Part shown: piece after piece, positions 24,585 through 34,737 of the stretch
Layout of the letters: the number at the start of each line of letters is the position of its first letter
How positions within the stretch are numbered: position 1 is the stretch's first letter
Origin: Sanghuangporus weigelae
Lineage: Eukaryota > Basidiomycota > Agaricomycetes > Hymenochaetales > Hymenochaetaceae
Length of the DNA: 64,000 nt
Assembly (NCBI GenBank): GCA_033182465.1
Contig: CP137318.1
Location: forward strand, 248,001-312,000
Reading direction: 5' to 3'
Made by a program: the position numbers and the translations under genes
The notes under the pieces: generated by a model
What the model saw: only the letters and a program-made list of their open reading frames with translations
Databases searched by the model: none
What the model was told of the DNA's origin: nothing

Positions 24585-25964
24585 ATGTTATCCAAAGCAA
24601 ATGCACAACAAAAAGATAAGATAGCTCGTGTACATGAAGGACGATCTAACCGAAGGACAAAGGATAGAGGTGAAAGCAAGACGGTCTTCAGGAGTGTGCT
24701 CACGAATCCGTTTGAGGTGAAATGGTCCGTCTGTTCGCTAATCTGCTCTGGCTTTGCAATATTTGTTAATTTCCTCACAACTTTAGGCCCATCGTTACTC
24801 AGAATGTCCAGGATGCTATCTTAGAGCGTGTAATCGAGCTCACTCAGGGTGTCGCAGAATACAATATCAGCCGACAAAAGCGAACCCGTGAGACGCGCGC
24901 CATCAGACGAGTGCAGAAAAGTGGAAAGAAACCTAGACAGATCCAAGTACAAAATGAAATGGAGGTAGATGCTTCACAAGAAACCGGCGATAATGGACCC
25001 AGTCCGTCAACGTCGACCGCATCAGCGTCTGCTCTTGAGATTTTGCAGCACGTTACAATCGGGATCAACGCCGTCACGAAGCTGCTTGAGCAACAATGCT
25101 GCATTCCACGACAAAACATTTTTGAAACATTATCAAAATCCAATGCTGCGAAAACCAGCACGGACAGAGACGAAGCTGCAGTCGACGAGGTGATGGGTGA
25201 CACCAGCACAGACTCGGTGGTGGACCAAAATTCACACTCAAATCTCAACGTGTCATCCGATCCAGCCGCAACTCGTGCGCCAATTCGCACTGTGCTCGTC
25301 TGTCTACCAGATATCGATCCGCCACTCCTCGTCGCTCACATTCCATATCTCGTGGCAGCTTGTAACAGCAAAGCCAATTACAACAACAACGATAGCAGTG
25401 CCACGCACGATCCGAGTGCACGGATCAAGCTCATCTCGCTGCCGAAGGGTGCAGAAGTCAAGCTCGCGCAAGCCACAGGACTCCGGCGTATTTCTGTTTT
25501 AGCTCTCGATGTACGTGAATTCTTTGTATTTCCACAGCGATTGACAGATCGCTTTTCCCACACATTGTCTTTTTCTACCCCTCTGTGCTCTGCTCTGTAT
25601 TTCTGTTTCACTAGTCGACCTCGCTTACATTTTGACGCTTTAGGAGACGGTATCAAGAGATGAAATTCTATCACAGCACTTATCATCTGTCGAAACGATC
25701 GTAGCACCGTGGCTTATGGGGCTTGGCGCTGCAGTTACACCCGCGCTGAGCGCATCAACCATCCCCAAGACTAAACCTAAAACTATTCCGCCTGAGCGTG
25801 TACGATTACTCCGTAGGCGTCTCGAGCCAACACATATCAAACAGCTGCGTACGACTGCGCCTAAGGACATGCGTACTGCGAAAGCGCTGCGCGCAAAAGG
25901 CCGAGCACTAGCCAAGGAGGAGCGTAAGGCCAAGAAAAAGAAACGAATAGAAGTTGAAAAGTAA
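24585..25964 (+). CDS. POP3: RNase P/MRP subunit Pop3/Rpp38-like
   Basis: Three exons, 24585-24724, 24787-25510 and 25644-25964, give about 394 aa. The N-terminus has KTVFRSVLTNPFEVKWP, the conserved opening of Pop3 proteins, split by the first intron within the Trp codon. A Lys/Arg-rich segment follows, then the L7Ae-like core (LLVAHIPYLVAACNSK, IKLISLPKGAEVKLAQATG, RRISVLALD) interrupted by an acidic Ser/Thr-rich insert. The end is very basic (KALRAKGRALAKEERKAKKKKR). Known role: protein subunit of RNase P and RNase MRP, processing tRNA 5' ends and pre-rRNA in the nucleus. An in-frame ATG at 24471 would add 38 residues lacking similarity, so 24585 is preferred. It converges with the hydrolase gene 210 bp away. 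Confidence 0.78.
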
Positions 25965-26174
25965 TACTAGTCTCGTTATGATGTCGTATTTGGAAGTGTG
26001 TTGTGATGAATATTAAAAGCATGCGTAATAAGGTTATCAATGTCTATCATGAAAATGCATTTCACAGCGAGGGCGTGGGTGTGAAGGCGGAAAACGAAGG
26101 TACATATCAACGGGGACGAAGATAAGCCGGAATGTAATGAAATCAACGAAGAGCGATTTGCGTCCTGGACATTT

Positions 26175-27786
26175 TCATTTTGCACAGGTTTCAATGGTCA
26201 AGCTTTCGAGGAACGCTTCGATCGCATCCCAGTATGCCGGATCATCCCACGTATCGTCTGCAACGTGCGTGCATAGAACACGAGTTAGCGCGCGCCTGCA
26301 GACTTTGTCATGTAGACCACTTACTATGTGACCCCTGAGGAATCTCAACAAACCGCCCTTGTCGTGTCGAACATGCGCCCTTATCTGTCTTCGACGAACC
26401 CTTCCTCCTCTTCCATCTGAGAACTGATGAAAGTCTTGGAGGGGGGAAAGCAGGAGGGGTAGTCGCTATTTCCCAGAGCTGGCGCATATGCTCTGGTGGG
26501 ATAATCTCATCTTTTCTTCCGCTAAGCATAAGCAGCGATACATTGTGTGGTAATCGCTTGAGTATCCGTGCCGAATTCCACTGCCTGAAGAAGGGGGCGA
26601 CGAAAGAAAAGACAGGCATGATATCCGGAATGAGTCGACGCTACGGATCCGGTATGTCAGTTTCTCTCGGAATCGAGCACTAGATGAAAGTCCCCACTAA
26701 AGAAGTGAACGTATTTTCGATGATGAGGGCCGAGATCTATGATATGGACTTTGCTCAATAATATTATATATCAATGTAGAAGTGAATGCTCGCTTTTTCA
26801 GGATGGCGACCAGCAAGGTCAATAGCCATTGCCGCGCCCATTGATTGACCGTATAATACCTAGATTGCTTATGTTAGTCAAAAGGTGATAGGACAGGAAT
26901 TGTCAAATTATCCTACAAGGGGACCTCTCGAAAGCTTCGGATGAGACGAGACAAACTTCAAGACAGCCTTGGAAATCGTATAAAATCTCTGCAAATTAGT
27001 GTACTGCTATAAGTGAGCTACCCACATCTACGTCGCGCTGAAATCCTAGGAAGAACTCAAATTTCAGATGCGTGCCGGAATATGAACGGATTGATTACCT
27101 TTTGTCGATGGTCTACCTTCAGAGTGCCCATAACTGGACGCGAATCAATCTTCTGTTCCTTTGAAGCGCTGTAAGAAAGCTTACCCCCTCGGCGACAGCA
27201 TTAGCACATTACACCTCATTCTTTTGAAGAAAATCGATGCAAGTGGCAAGGTGTAACCGATATTGTCACTATTGCCGTGGAACATCACGACTGTGGGTCT
27301 TTGGTCGTACTCCTATGTGTCTCATGAGATTGTACGAATCTCCGTGAAGATTGCCTGAAGTCAGCCAACATGCGAATGATAATAACTTGGGAAGCTGACT
27401 CACAGGTACTAAAGAACGTCAGAAAACTTGCAGAGTAGTCAATTGAGTATTTTCGATCGCCCAAGTCTTTTTCAGACTGAAGGAGAAGATATGCGCGTAT
27501 CTTTACTTTGTCTGATGTCGTGAGTGTCACATCTTCGTATTCTAGTCCCCATGCTGAGGGAAGGTGTACCTCTAAAACAACTCAGATAAGTTGTGGCGTT
27601 AAGGTCGTACTGAACCAAGCGAATACGTACCTCTCGGGTAAGGCTCAAATGCCCCCGGGTAGAGCATAATATTTGGTCCATGTCGGAGTAAAGTTAGGAC
27701 TGATTACACGTCACGAACCAAGTCTGAATTTGTATCCCAACCTAAACACGATATATACGGGACCTACCAAATTCAGCAAAAGACAT
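26175..27786 (-). CDS. ABHD13/Bem46-family alpha/beta hydrolase
   Basis: Minus-strand gene with many short introns, ATG about 27786, TGA 26175-26177. Recognised in order: MLYPGAFEPYPRE, GLEYEDVTLTTSDKVKIRAYLL, TVVMFHGNSDNIGYTL (oxyanion HG motif), MRCNVLMLSPRGYGHSEG, nucleophile elbow GQSMGAAMAIDL (about 26830-26865), IENTFTSL, SGRKDEIIPPEHM (acid) and, after the last intron, PQGSHNDTWDDPAYWDAI (catalytic His). The Ser-Asp-His triad is therefore complete. The family is membrane-anchored in fungi (Bem46, polarity-related), yet no N-terminal transmembrane helix is seen here. The splice joining LTFFST to the VMFHGN exon (about 27415-27300) needs a non-obvious acceptor, so a frameshift there is possible. 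Substrate unknown. Confidence 0.75.
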
Positions 27787-29056
27787 GGCACCTGGTGTGC
27801 GTGCTTCAATGGAGCGTAAGTAGTGAGACTACTTCAATTGATTGTCGATGTGCGCAGGTTGCTGCACGATCCTGGCGGCAATAGCAGTCGTCAAGTATGA
27901 TGGTGGTGGAACGCAAGAAACCCGCGCGAGTCCAGCGCGCGTCTTCAGACAGGCTGACAGACCGAGATGGGACCACTGGTACTGAGTCGCCTCGAGGCCT
28001 TATTCACGGCACATACACCGCATCGTATGACCCCATTTGCAGAATGGTCCGTGGTCAGAATACAAGGACGCATCAATATATCTATCATTTCCTGTCGTAG
28101 TCTGCCTGTCTATCCATCTAAAATAGCCTCTATCTCCGCGCTGATCTAATGTAAGTAGACTATTCGAATATCATCGATTCCTATAGTTCATTAATCTGAA
28201 CATTCCGAAGCAAGCTCGGGCACCGAGTACATCAGAATAAATCAAAAGTAGAATCACCGGAGACGTCGCTATAAATCAGAAGACGTGTTTCGACCAGTCG
28301 CCACCTGCTTTTAGGAAGCAAACCGTCCCAACTCCACAAATTCATTAAAACTTGTACATTTTGGAAGAATGAAATGTAGAGAAAGGCTAATGAAGAGTCC
28401 AAGTTCCAGCGAATGCTGTTCGCAGAGGAAGCCGGGGGCAAGACCCGGATAAGGACATTGAAATGCACGTTTGACGACCTTTTCAAGCCTACACCTTGTA
28501 TTCGAGATGAAATGAAGACACAGACTACCCGAACTTCCACTTTTTCTGATTGTCAACGGTGCCAGACGAAAAATGAAATTCTCTGCCAGTCACTGAATGA
28601 TTCTAAGCTTCTAGACGGAATATAATCAATGTGTCCGAGTCGGTATTGAGACCTTTCGACAGGTAGCAATCAGGAAGCAAAGCTTCTCCACCCAGAAGAT
28701 ATCCTATGTGAACCTGCCTTGCGCCAAAGGAAGCGGATGTGCGGTGGTAGTGAATAAATACTGCGGGAAGCCATGTGAAAAGAAAATCTCATTACATAAC
28801 TTATACTTACATAATGAAGAACACTTTGCGTAAACTCACCAAACGAACTCTTTTGAACGCAAACTTGAACTCAACAAGCAAACTCAGGCCCATCTGGTAG
28901 TCTTCTGGCTTGCCGGCCCTCTTTCTTAGAAATAAAGTCTCTCAATGTACTTGTGCAAGACTGCAACCTTGCCAACCTGACTTTGGAAGCTACTCGCTCT
29001 AGGTCTGAGTGTAAGATCCTGTCGCGATCGTACAGGTATCTATTTCACTAGACTAG
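27787..29056. other. 1.3-kb intergenic region between hydrolase and DCD1
   Basis: No family-matching exon on either strand; all frames are short. It holds the divergent promoters of the hydrolase (-) and the dCMP deaminase gene (+). Confidence 0.45.
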
Positions 29057-30559
29057 ATGTTCATTATCATAATTGGAACAAGAGCATCTGGGAAATCTAC
29101 GATCAAAGAGTACTTGTTGCAACACAAGAATTTCAAGCATGTTCGCTTGGTGTATAGTGGCAAGACAAAAGGGAGTCTCTCGAGTGTAGTATGTTCGCCT
29201 CCGTCTCCTCTCTGACCTTGTTGTCAAGAGCTCATGATGTGAAACAGGATGAGGACGGACAGACATTCCAGTCCATAGGAAATGGTGATGTGGCAAGTGA
29301 CACAGGTTTGAAGCTTGACAATCCAAAATCCTTCATCTCGATGACAACCAGTTCGGCATCCAATATAGCCGAAGTGTTGAAAGACGAGCCGAACACGGTC
29401 CCAGACATCGATGGTGCGCTCGGATTCACGGACCCTGCCCGACTCCTCGACCACATCACGCGAAACTGGCGCGACAACTTCGTCACAGAGGACATAACAA
29501 CGCGAGCCGTACTCGAACCGTTCCTCAAACGACCCTTCGTCCTGCTCGTCAGTGTCGACGCACCTACTTTAACGCGCTACACCAGATACCAGAAGTATTC
29601 CCGCTCTCCACCTGCGCCAAGCAAATTCAATTTCTTTAGTAACCGCACCTTATTTTCCTCTAGCCGACATGGCCCTCCCTCATCCCAAGCCGCCGCGGAG
29701 TCACTTGAGAATTTCGTCGCAGATGACGATCGCATCTCGTTTGGCCCCGATTCCGACAACGTCACAACGGCATACCTCTTTGCGAGCCAGCACCTCTGCC
29801 ACGTCAACATCATCAATGCGTTCCCTAAGCTCGAGCAGCTGTACAGTCACCTCGAAGTGATCAACCTGCTTAACATGGATAGACTACGGCCCAGTTGGGA
29901 TTCATATTTCATGGTAAGGGCTTCTAAAACTGGAACCTGTGACACGTAGGGAATTGACGCGTGTACACACTCAGAAACTGGCTTCTCTTGCTTCTCATCG
30001 CTCAAATTGCATGAAACGGCGTGTTGGTGCAATTTTGGTCCGAGACCATTCGATTATTGCGACCGGGTATTCACTGCCTCTCACTTGTATTCCTCACTGT
30101 TTCACTCACGAACAGTTTCCTGCAGATACAATGGCACTCCGTTTGGTGTACCGAATTGTAACCAGGGCGGCTGCAAGCGGTGCAACGAAGGAGTACCAAG
30201 GACAGTTGAAGGGTTTGAGGAGTGCTTATGCATTCACGCGGAGGAGAACGCTCTCCTTGAAGCTGGCCGTGAGAGGGCAAGAGGTGCAATCATTTATTGC
30301 AACACGTAAGTTTTCGCGCTATTCTGACGCGCTGAAGACACGCTCAAGTGCCACTTTCGTAGATGTCCTTGTCTCAAGTGTACAATAAAGATTGTCCAGA
30401 ACGGTGTACGAGAAGTCGTCTACAATCTAAGCTACAAAATGTAAGCAAAAGCAGCAATCATCTTGTTTCTGGCGTCTAATCTGTTGCAGGGATGCATCCT
30501 CTGCCCGAGTTTTCCAAACTGCCGGCGTTGAGATGCGACAATATTCCCCGCCAGCATAG
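29057..30559 (+). CDS. DCD1: deoxycytidylate (dCMP) deaminase with N-terminal P-loop domain
   Basis: Six exons: 29057-29188, 29248-29913, 29975-30066, 30126-30305, 30363-30440 and 30490-30559, about 405 aa. The start MFIIIIGTRASGKSTIKEYLL is a P-loop nucleotide-kinase-like segment (GTRASGKS). The middle retains kinase-like sequence (KRPFVLLVSVDAPTLTRY, HVNIINAFPKLEQL). The catalytic domain begins at RPSWDSYFMKLASLASHRSN. Zn ligands are in HAEENALL and PCLKC, and the dCMP-specific surroundings (CMKRRVGAILVRD, ATGYNGTPFGVPNC, GGCKRCNEG) are intact. Known reaction: dCMP to dUMP plus ammonia, supplying thymidylate synthesis and normally under dCTP/dTTP control. The overall layout matches the Saccharomyces Dcd1 architecture. 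It converges with TTI1, stop codons only 87 bp apart. Confidence 0.93.
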
Positions 30560-30646
30560 TCATCCACTTCAACACTTTTACTTATCTCCTACTCTGACTT
30601 CGTTGTTGTAGAATCTGCATTGTACATATATTTGGATGCGCATCTG

Positions 30647-33600
30647 TTACATATTTTCATCTTCATCGTTTGTTCTTGGTTTCCTAGCTAGATCTGCAAA
30701 GATGATATCCACATTTTGTTGTATATCCCACTTCGACTGTCCAAGATGTTTGAGATGCGGTATACCGGGTGTGCATGCTGTAGATGTCAACACAAGCCAC
30801 ACCGCATCTTCGTTGTTCTCGCCAAATGCAACGTACAGGCCGCGTGCTGCAGTTTGTAGTTCTTCGTGTGCGCCTCTTGACAAGAATCGTCGGAATGAAA
30901 GCAGAACGTCCCAAGCACGACGATCTTGTACCTGAACACCCCCGCACACGGCGGCTGTCATTGTTGCGAGCATCGCGCGATATAGGCGATGCGAATGCGT
31001 ATAAACGGATTCAGTACCCACACCTGGTATACCAGTGTATCGACGTGCGAGTGCGCTTTGTTCATCCACAGCGTCGAGACGCGCAAGCATACGCCGGAAG
31101 AGGGGCCAGACATCGTCCCAAACGCGCTGGGTCATGAACGATCCGTGCGTGCGAGTAAGCGCCGCGACGAAGGACGCTGCTGCAGCTGCCACTGACGTTT
31201 CTGAATCACTCAAGCGGTTGACAACGAAGGGCCAAGCGCGATGTACTGCAGGAAGAAGCGAAGAAGCTGGCAGAACAGGCGCGGCTGTAGTAAGGAGGAT
31301 TAATATACGCACACGAATAGCAGGTGCACCATGAGTAAGGAGTGTAATAGATCGCGAAACAATCTGTGCTGTTAATTGTTGAGTAGGCGTCGGCGGAGGG
31401 TCATCGTGAGGGCTTGCTTCGTTAAGCATCTTCCTCTCTTCCTCCTGTTCTTCCTCAGTCATCTCCCTAGATTTTCCCTTCCCGAGCGGTCCTCGTGGAG
31501 TGCCTCCGGCGTCGTCATCCTCGACATCTTCGACGCGAGGAGGCGCATCATGACGATGTTCAAGCCAGTGTATGAGAGAGTCAAAGTGCACCCCATCCGG
31601 TATACTCTCGGGTTCGTTCGCCACCCTGACCTCGGGTTTCTGAGGGGGTTCATCCGAACCTATGACTTTCACAACTTCATGAAGTGCCTCAAGAAGGCTC
31701 TCGACGACAACACTATACCCGTGGAAATCGTCCAGGCGGTCAAAACATTCCTCGACGACATCGCTCGCACGTTGGACGACATCACGTCCGACCAGTCTCA
31801 CGAGTATGACAAGCACTCGAGCCGCATCGACCTCTAACCGGCGTCGAGTCAATCGTCGTGAAACCGCGTCAAGCGCATAGTCAAAATTCGAGAGTAACAA
31901 GTTTCCTGGAGTCGCACTACCGGCTGCACGGGTTACATATTGAAGAGCAGCGAACGCACTGCTTGCAAGGTGCTCGGACGGCTGCACCAGAGAGTGCAGA
32001 ATTGGGTAAAGAGCATACAAGAGTAGTGTGGAGAATCGTGATTCCAATATCGAAGCCGACACTGCGAGAAGCTGGAAAGCTAAGGACTCTACAAGGACAG
32101 GATGAGACCGTCGTTTTGGCGTTGCACCAGGCGCTTTGGATGACATTATGTCGAGCCTCGTCTCAAGCGGGTTCAGTCCCTTGACGAACTCGATGGCCGG
32201 TAGCTCTTCTGCGTCTACATCCATTGCTTCCTGTCCCGCTTCATCGGTGTCCATCTCTTCTTCTACATCTTTGTCCCATAGCTCAGATATTGCCCTTGTC
32301 AACCATCGCGCGAATTTTTCAATTCTTCTGCTCCTCCTGTTCTGATGTTCGGACGGTCTGACGCTTCCGTCTTCGTCAAGCCATACTCCAACAACACCCT
32401 CCAGGATTCTACAAGCGCACCAAAGAGCGCCGACTGCACTCGCTTCTTCACTACGTGCTATTCCGACACGCGCAAACCACTCAATTGCAAAGAGGCAAGT
32501 CTCGCCACCAGCGGATCCGAGGGCACGAAGCATTCGCTCAAGTGCAATATGAGTTTCACGAGTTCCGATATTGTCCAGTGTAGCCATCGGGAACACAATC
32601 CGCTCGTCCGGGACACCCTCGAGGAGGCCGATTGCGCCAGCGCCTGTAATTGTCGGGGGAAGAGGGGCAAATTCGATTACAGTCAGCAACCGCCAACCCC
32701 ATTTCTCAACATGACCTGTAGGTCCTAAAAGGCGTCCTACGCCAGCGCCAGCAGGACCAAGACGGCATGCAGCTTCAATCTGACCGGCTACATGCATGAT
32801 TCTCGCATCCGCTCTCGTGGGCAGTAATCGGGGCAGGGCAGAAACATTATCTGCCGTATGTTGCAATAGCGTTTGCAGAAGTTCATGGCTGCCCTTTGCA
32901 GAAGGTGCGAGAAGAGAGTAGAGAGCGGTGCTCGCATGCTGGGAAACGGATGGAAAGCGTGAATTGGAAAGTGAGAGTAGAAAGGAAACGAGTAAAGGTC
33001 TGGATTCTGATAGGGTTAGACGTGCTTTGGAGAGAAGAGATTGGGAAAGAGATGAGAGGGCCAATAAAGCAGCAGGTGTAGGATGTGAGATCAGCGATGA
33101 CAACGAGTTCAGCGCGATCAGTAGTTGAGAGGAAGTCGCACGTAGCCAAGACGATGAGCGTGTCGTTTCATAGACCTTGTTTGATAGTGTACCTGGCCTT
33201 GTGGAGGAAGCTGCCGCTTCGCTGCTAACAAGTTCAGTAAGATCCTCTAGCCCGTTGACCTCCTTGACGATATTCGCTGAAAGACATGGTCCATCTCCAA
33301 TGGCCCGGACGATTGCTGCATCCATGACGCGCAAAGATGCTGCAACTACAGAACCATTCACCCAGCCTTTGCCCTTGGGTCCACTAGCCGTTCTGCCAAG
33401 TGCGATCCGCGTCATCGAGCTTACAACTCCGGGTAAAATGGACGGCACGACAGATTCCGGGACGTATAATGAGATGATAACCTCCACGACATTCAATGAA
33501 TGAGATTGTAGAGGAAGGTGCTGGGAAGTCGCAGTCTCTAGCAGTGCATTCAGTGTTTGACCGAGCACCGGGACGAGTTTTTCGGCCTGTGCATGCGTTT

Positions 33601-34189
33601 GCAAGGCGGACAATCGCATATTCGCGTTATACGCATTCCGAACGTCGTCTGAACTTTCCTCGATCGAATCAACGTCGGCTGAACGGTCTCTAAGTAAGCA
33701 CAAGATGAGTCGGACTGCCGCATCCTTGGTTTCATCGTCCCTTTCTCTTCCTTTCCCCTTCGACCCTAGACCTCCCACCACCGCTCCCGCTAGCATTAGC
33801 ACCTGCTCCCAAACACCTTCCTCGCACGTCCACCACCACCAACGGAACAGTAATTCCAGAACTTCAAAGATCTTCTCCAGGACCTGGTCCGGAATATTAG
33901 GGCTATCATTGCGGCTGAGAATAGTTTGCAATGGGAAAAACGTGTACGAAACCAGTGCGGGTTTGAGCCACGCATGGTCTTCGTCCAATTTCTCTAGGAG
34001 TGACGAAAGATTCGACAAAAGCGCGAGAACTTGCGATGTATTCTTGTTGCTTAAACGAGATTGCGACAACAATGGAACGCAAATGGCTTTCAGCTGCAAT
34101 CGGACTAAGTTAAGCTTGCAATAAATATGAATGATACATTTCGTGCTGACCTCTAGAAACAACTTCTGAGATTCAACATCTGGCGCCAT
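30647..34189 (-). CDS. TTI1: TELO2-interacting protein 1 (TTI1), TTT complex
   Basis: Nearly a single minus-strand ORF, stop TAA 30647-30649. The open frame extends to 34231, but a splice-like acceptor (TTTGCAG) precedes the ATG at 34189, and MAPDVESQKLFLE is followed by a 57-nt in-frame intron (34150-34094, GTCAGC...TTGCAG). The spliced product is about 1160 aa, the size expected for TTI1. The N-terminus LKAICVPLLSQ matches the conserved F-x-x-LK-x-VC-x-PLL opening. Alpha-helical HEAT-like sequence fills the middle. The C-terminus (SLLPAVHRAWPFVVNRL, GSFMTQRVWDDVWPLFRRML, VYTHSHRLYRAMLATM) resembles animal TTI1. Known role: with Tel2 and Tti2, a co-chaperone of PIKK kinases (TOR, ATM, ATR). 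A deleted copy of this gene lies at about 37.65-38.5 kb. Confidence 0.8.
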   Translation of the reverse strand: MAPDVESQKLFLEVSTKCIIHIYCKLNLVRLQLKAICVPLLSQSRLSNKNTSQVLALLSNLSSLLEKLDEDHAWLKPALVSYTFFPLQTILSRNDSPNIPDQVLEKIFEVLELLFRWWWWTCEEGVWEQVLMLAGAVVGGLGSKGKGRERDDETKDAAVRLILCLLRDRSADVDSIEESSDDVRNAYNANMRLSALQTHAQAEKLVPVLGQTLNALLETATSQHLPLQSHSLNVVEVIISLYVPESVVPSILPGVVSSMTRIALGRTASGPKGKGWVNGSVVAASLRVMDAAIVRAIGDGPCLSANIVKEVNGLEDLTELVSSEAAASSTRPGTLSNKVYETTRSSSWLRATSSQLLIALNSLSSLISHPTPAALLALSSLSQSLLSKARLTLSESRPLLVSFLLSLSNSRFPSVSQHASTALYSLLAPSAKGSHELLQTLLQHTADNVSALPRLLPTRADARIMHVAGQIEAACRLGPAGAGVGRLLGPTGHVEKWGWRLLTVIEFAPLPPTITGAGAIGLLEGVPDERIVFPMATLDNIGTRETHIALERMLRALGSAGGETCLFAIEWFARVGIARSEEASAVGALWCACRILEGVVGVWLDEDGSVRPSEHQNRRSRRIEKFARWLTRAISELWDKDVEEEMDTDEAGQEAMDVDAEELPAIEFVKGLNPLETRLDIMSSKAPGATPKRRSHPVLVESLAFQLLAVSASILESRFSTLLLYALYPILHSLVQPSEHLASSAFAALQYVTRAAGSATPGNLLLSNFDYALDAVSRRLTRRRLEVDAARVLVILVRLVGRDVVQRASDVVEECFDRLDDFHGYSVVVESLLEALHEVVKVIGSDEPPQKPEVRVANEPESIPDGVHFDSLIHWLEHRHDAPPRVEDVEDDDAGGTPRGPLGKGKSREMTEEEQEEERKMLNEASPHDDPPPTPTQQLTAQIVSRSITLLTHGAPAIRVRILILLTTAAPVLPASSLLPAVHRAWPFVVNRLSDSETSVAAAAASFVAALTRTHGSFMTQRVWDDVWPLFRRMLARLDAVDEQSALARRYTGIPGVGTESVYTHSHRLYRAMLATMTAAVCGGVQVQDRRAWDVLLSFRRFLSRGAHEELQTAARGLYVAFGENNEDAVWLVLTSTACTPGIPHLKHLGQSKWDIQQNVDIIFADLARKPRTNDEDENM

Positions 34190-34737
34190 TCCTGCAAATA
34201 GATTCACGAAATACTTTATACGTCCTTCCACACAGGCAAAATCACGAAATAGTTTGAACGGATTGGGCGGACGGATAATTCATTTTAATGGTGTACAGTA
34301 TGTAGAGGCTGAATTCAGAGTAGAAGATTATTTGATTACAAATGGGTTCCCACATTTCAAAGTCTTGCTCATGTTGACTTGGTTTGGGAACGCCGCAATC
34401 TCCGCATCATGCCTACCTCTACTTAAAATGAGGGATGAGTCCTTGACCCATCTGGCGTAAAGCTACGTATCGTAGCACTAGTAGTATTCTTGAATCTGAT
34501 GTCCAGGTCACTTTCCGATCACATCACTAGTCGCTAGAAATCAAGGCTCTGCAACCGGGAATGAGTCTGAATGAGTCGAGTAAAGATAGATAGCTATGAC
34601 TGACGCGGACTGATGATGGTCGGCGGAAATAAGGCTGTGAAGAGCATGCTGCAACTCCTGAATCTACATCACTCTTAAGCGCCGTATCGATCTACAAATA
34701 GGACCATCTTTCTTCTTATGTTTCTCCATTGCTCTTG
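34190..34737. promoter_or_regulatory. divergent intergenic region TTI1 / ABC transporter
   Basis: About 550 bp between two divergently transcribed genes, so it should contain both promoters. It may also contain a short 5' exon of TTI1 (the frame stays open to 34231). No specific operator was identified. Confidence 0.4.

Noticed and set aside
31035-33735. Several plus-strand frames of about 100-150 aa
   Set aside because: Shadows of the TTI1 coding strand; no family resemblance.
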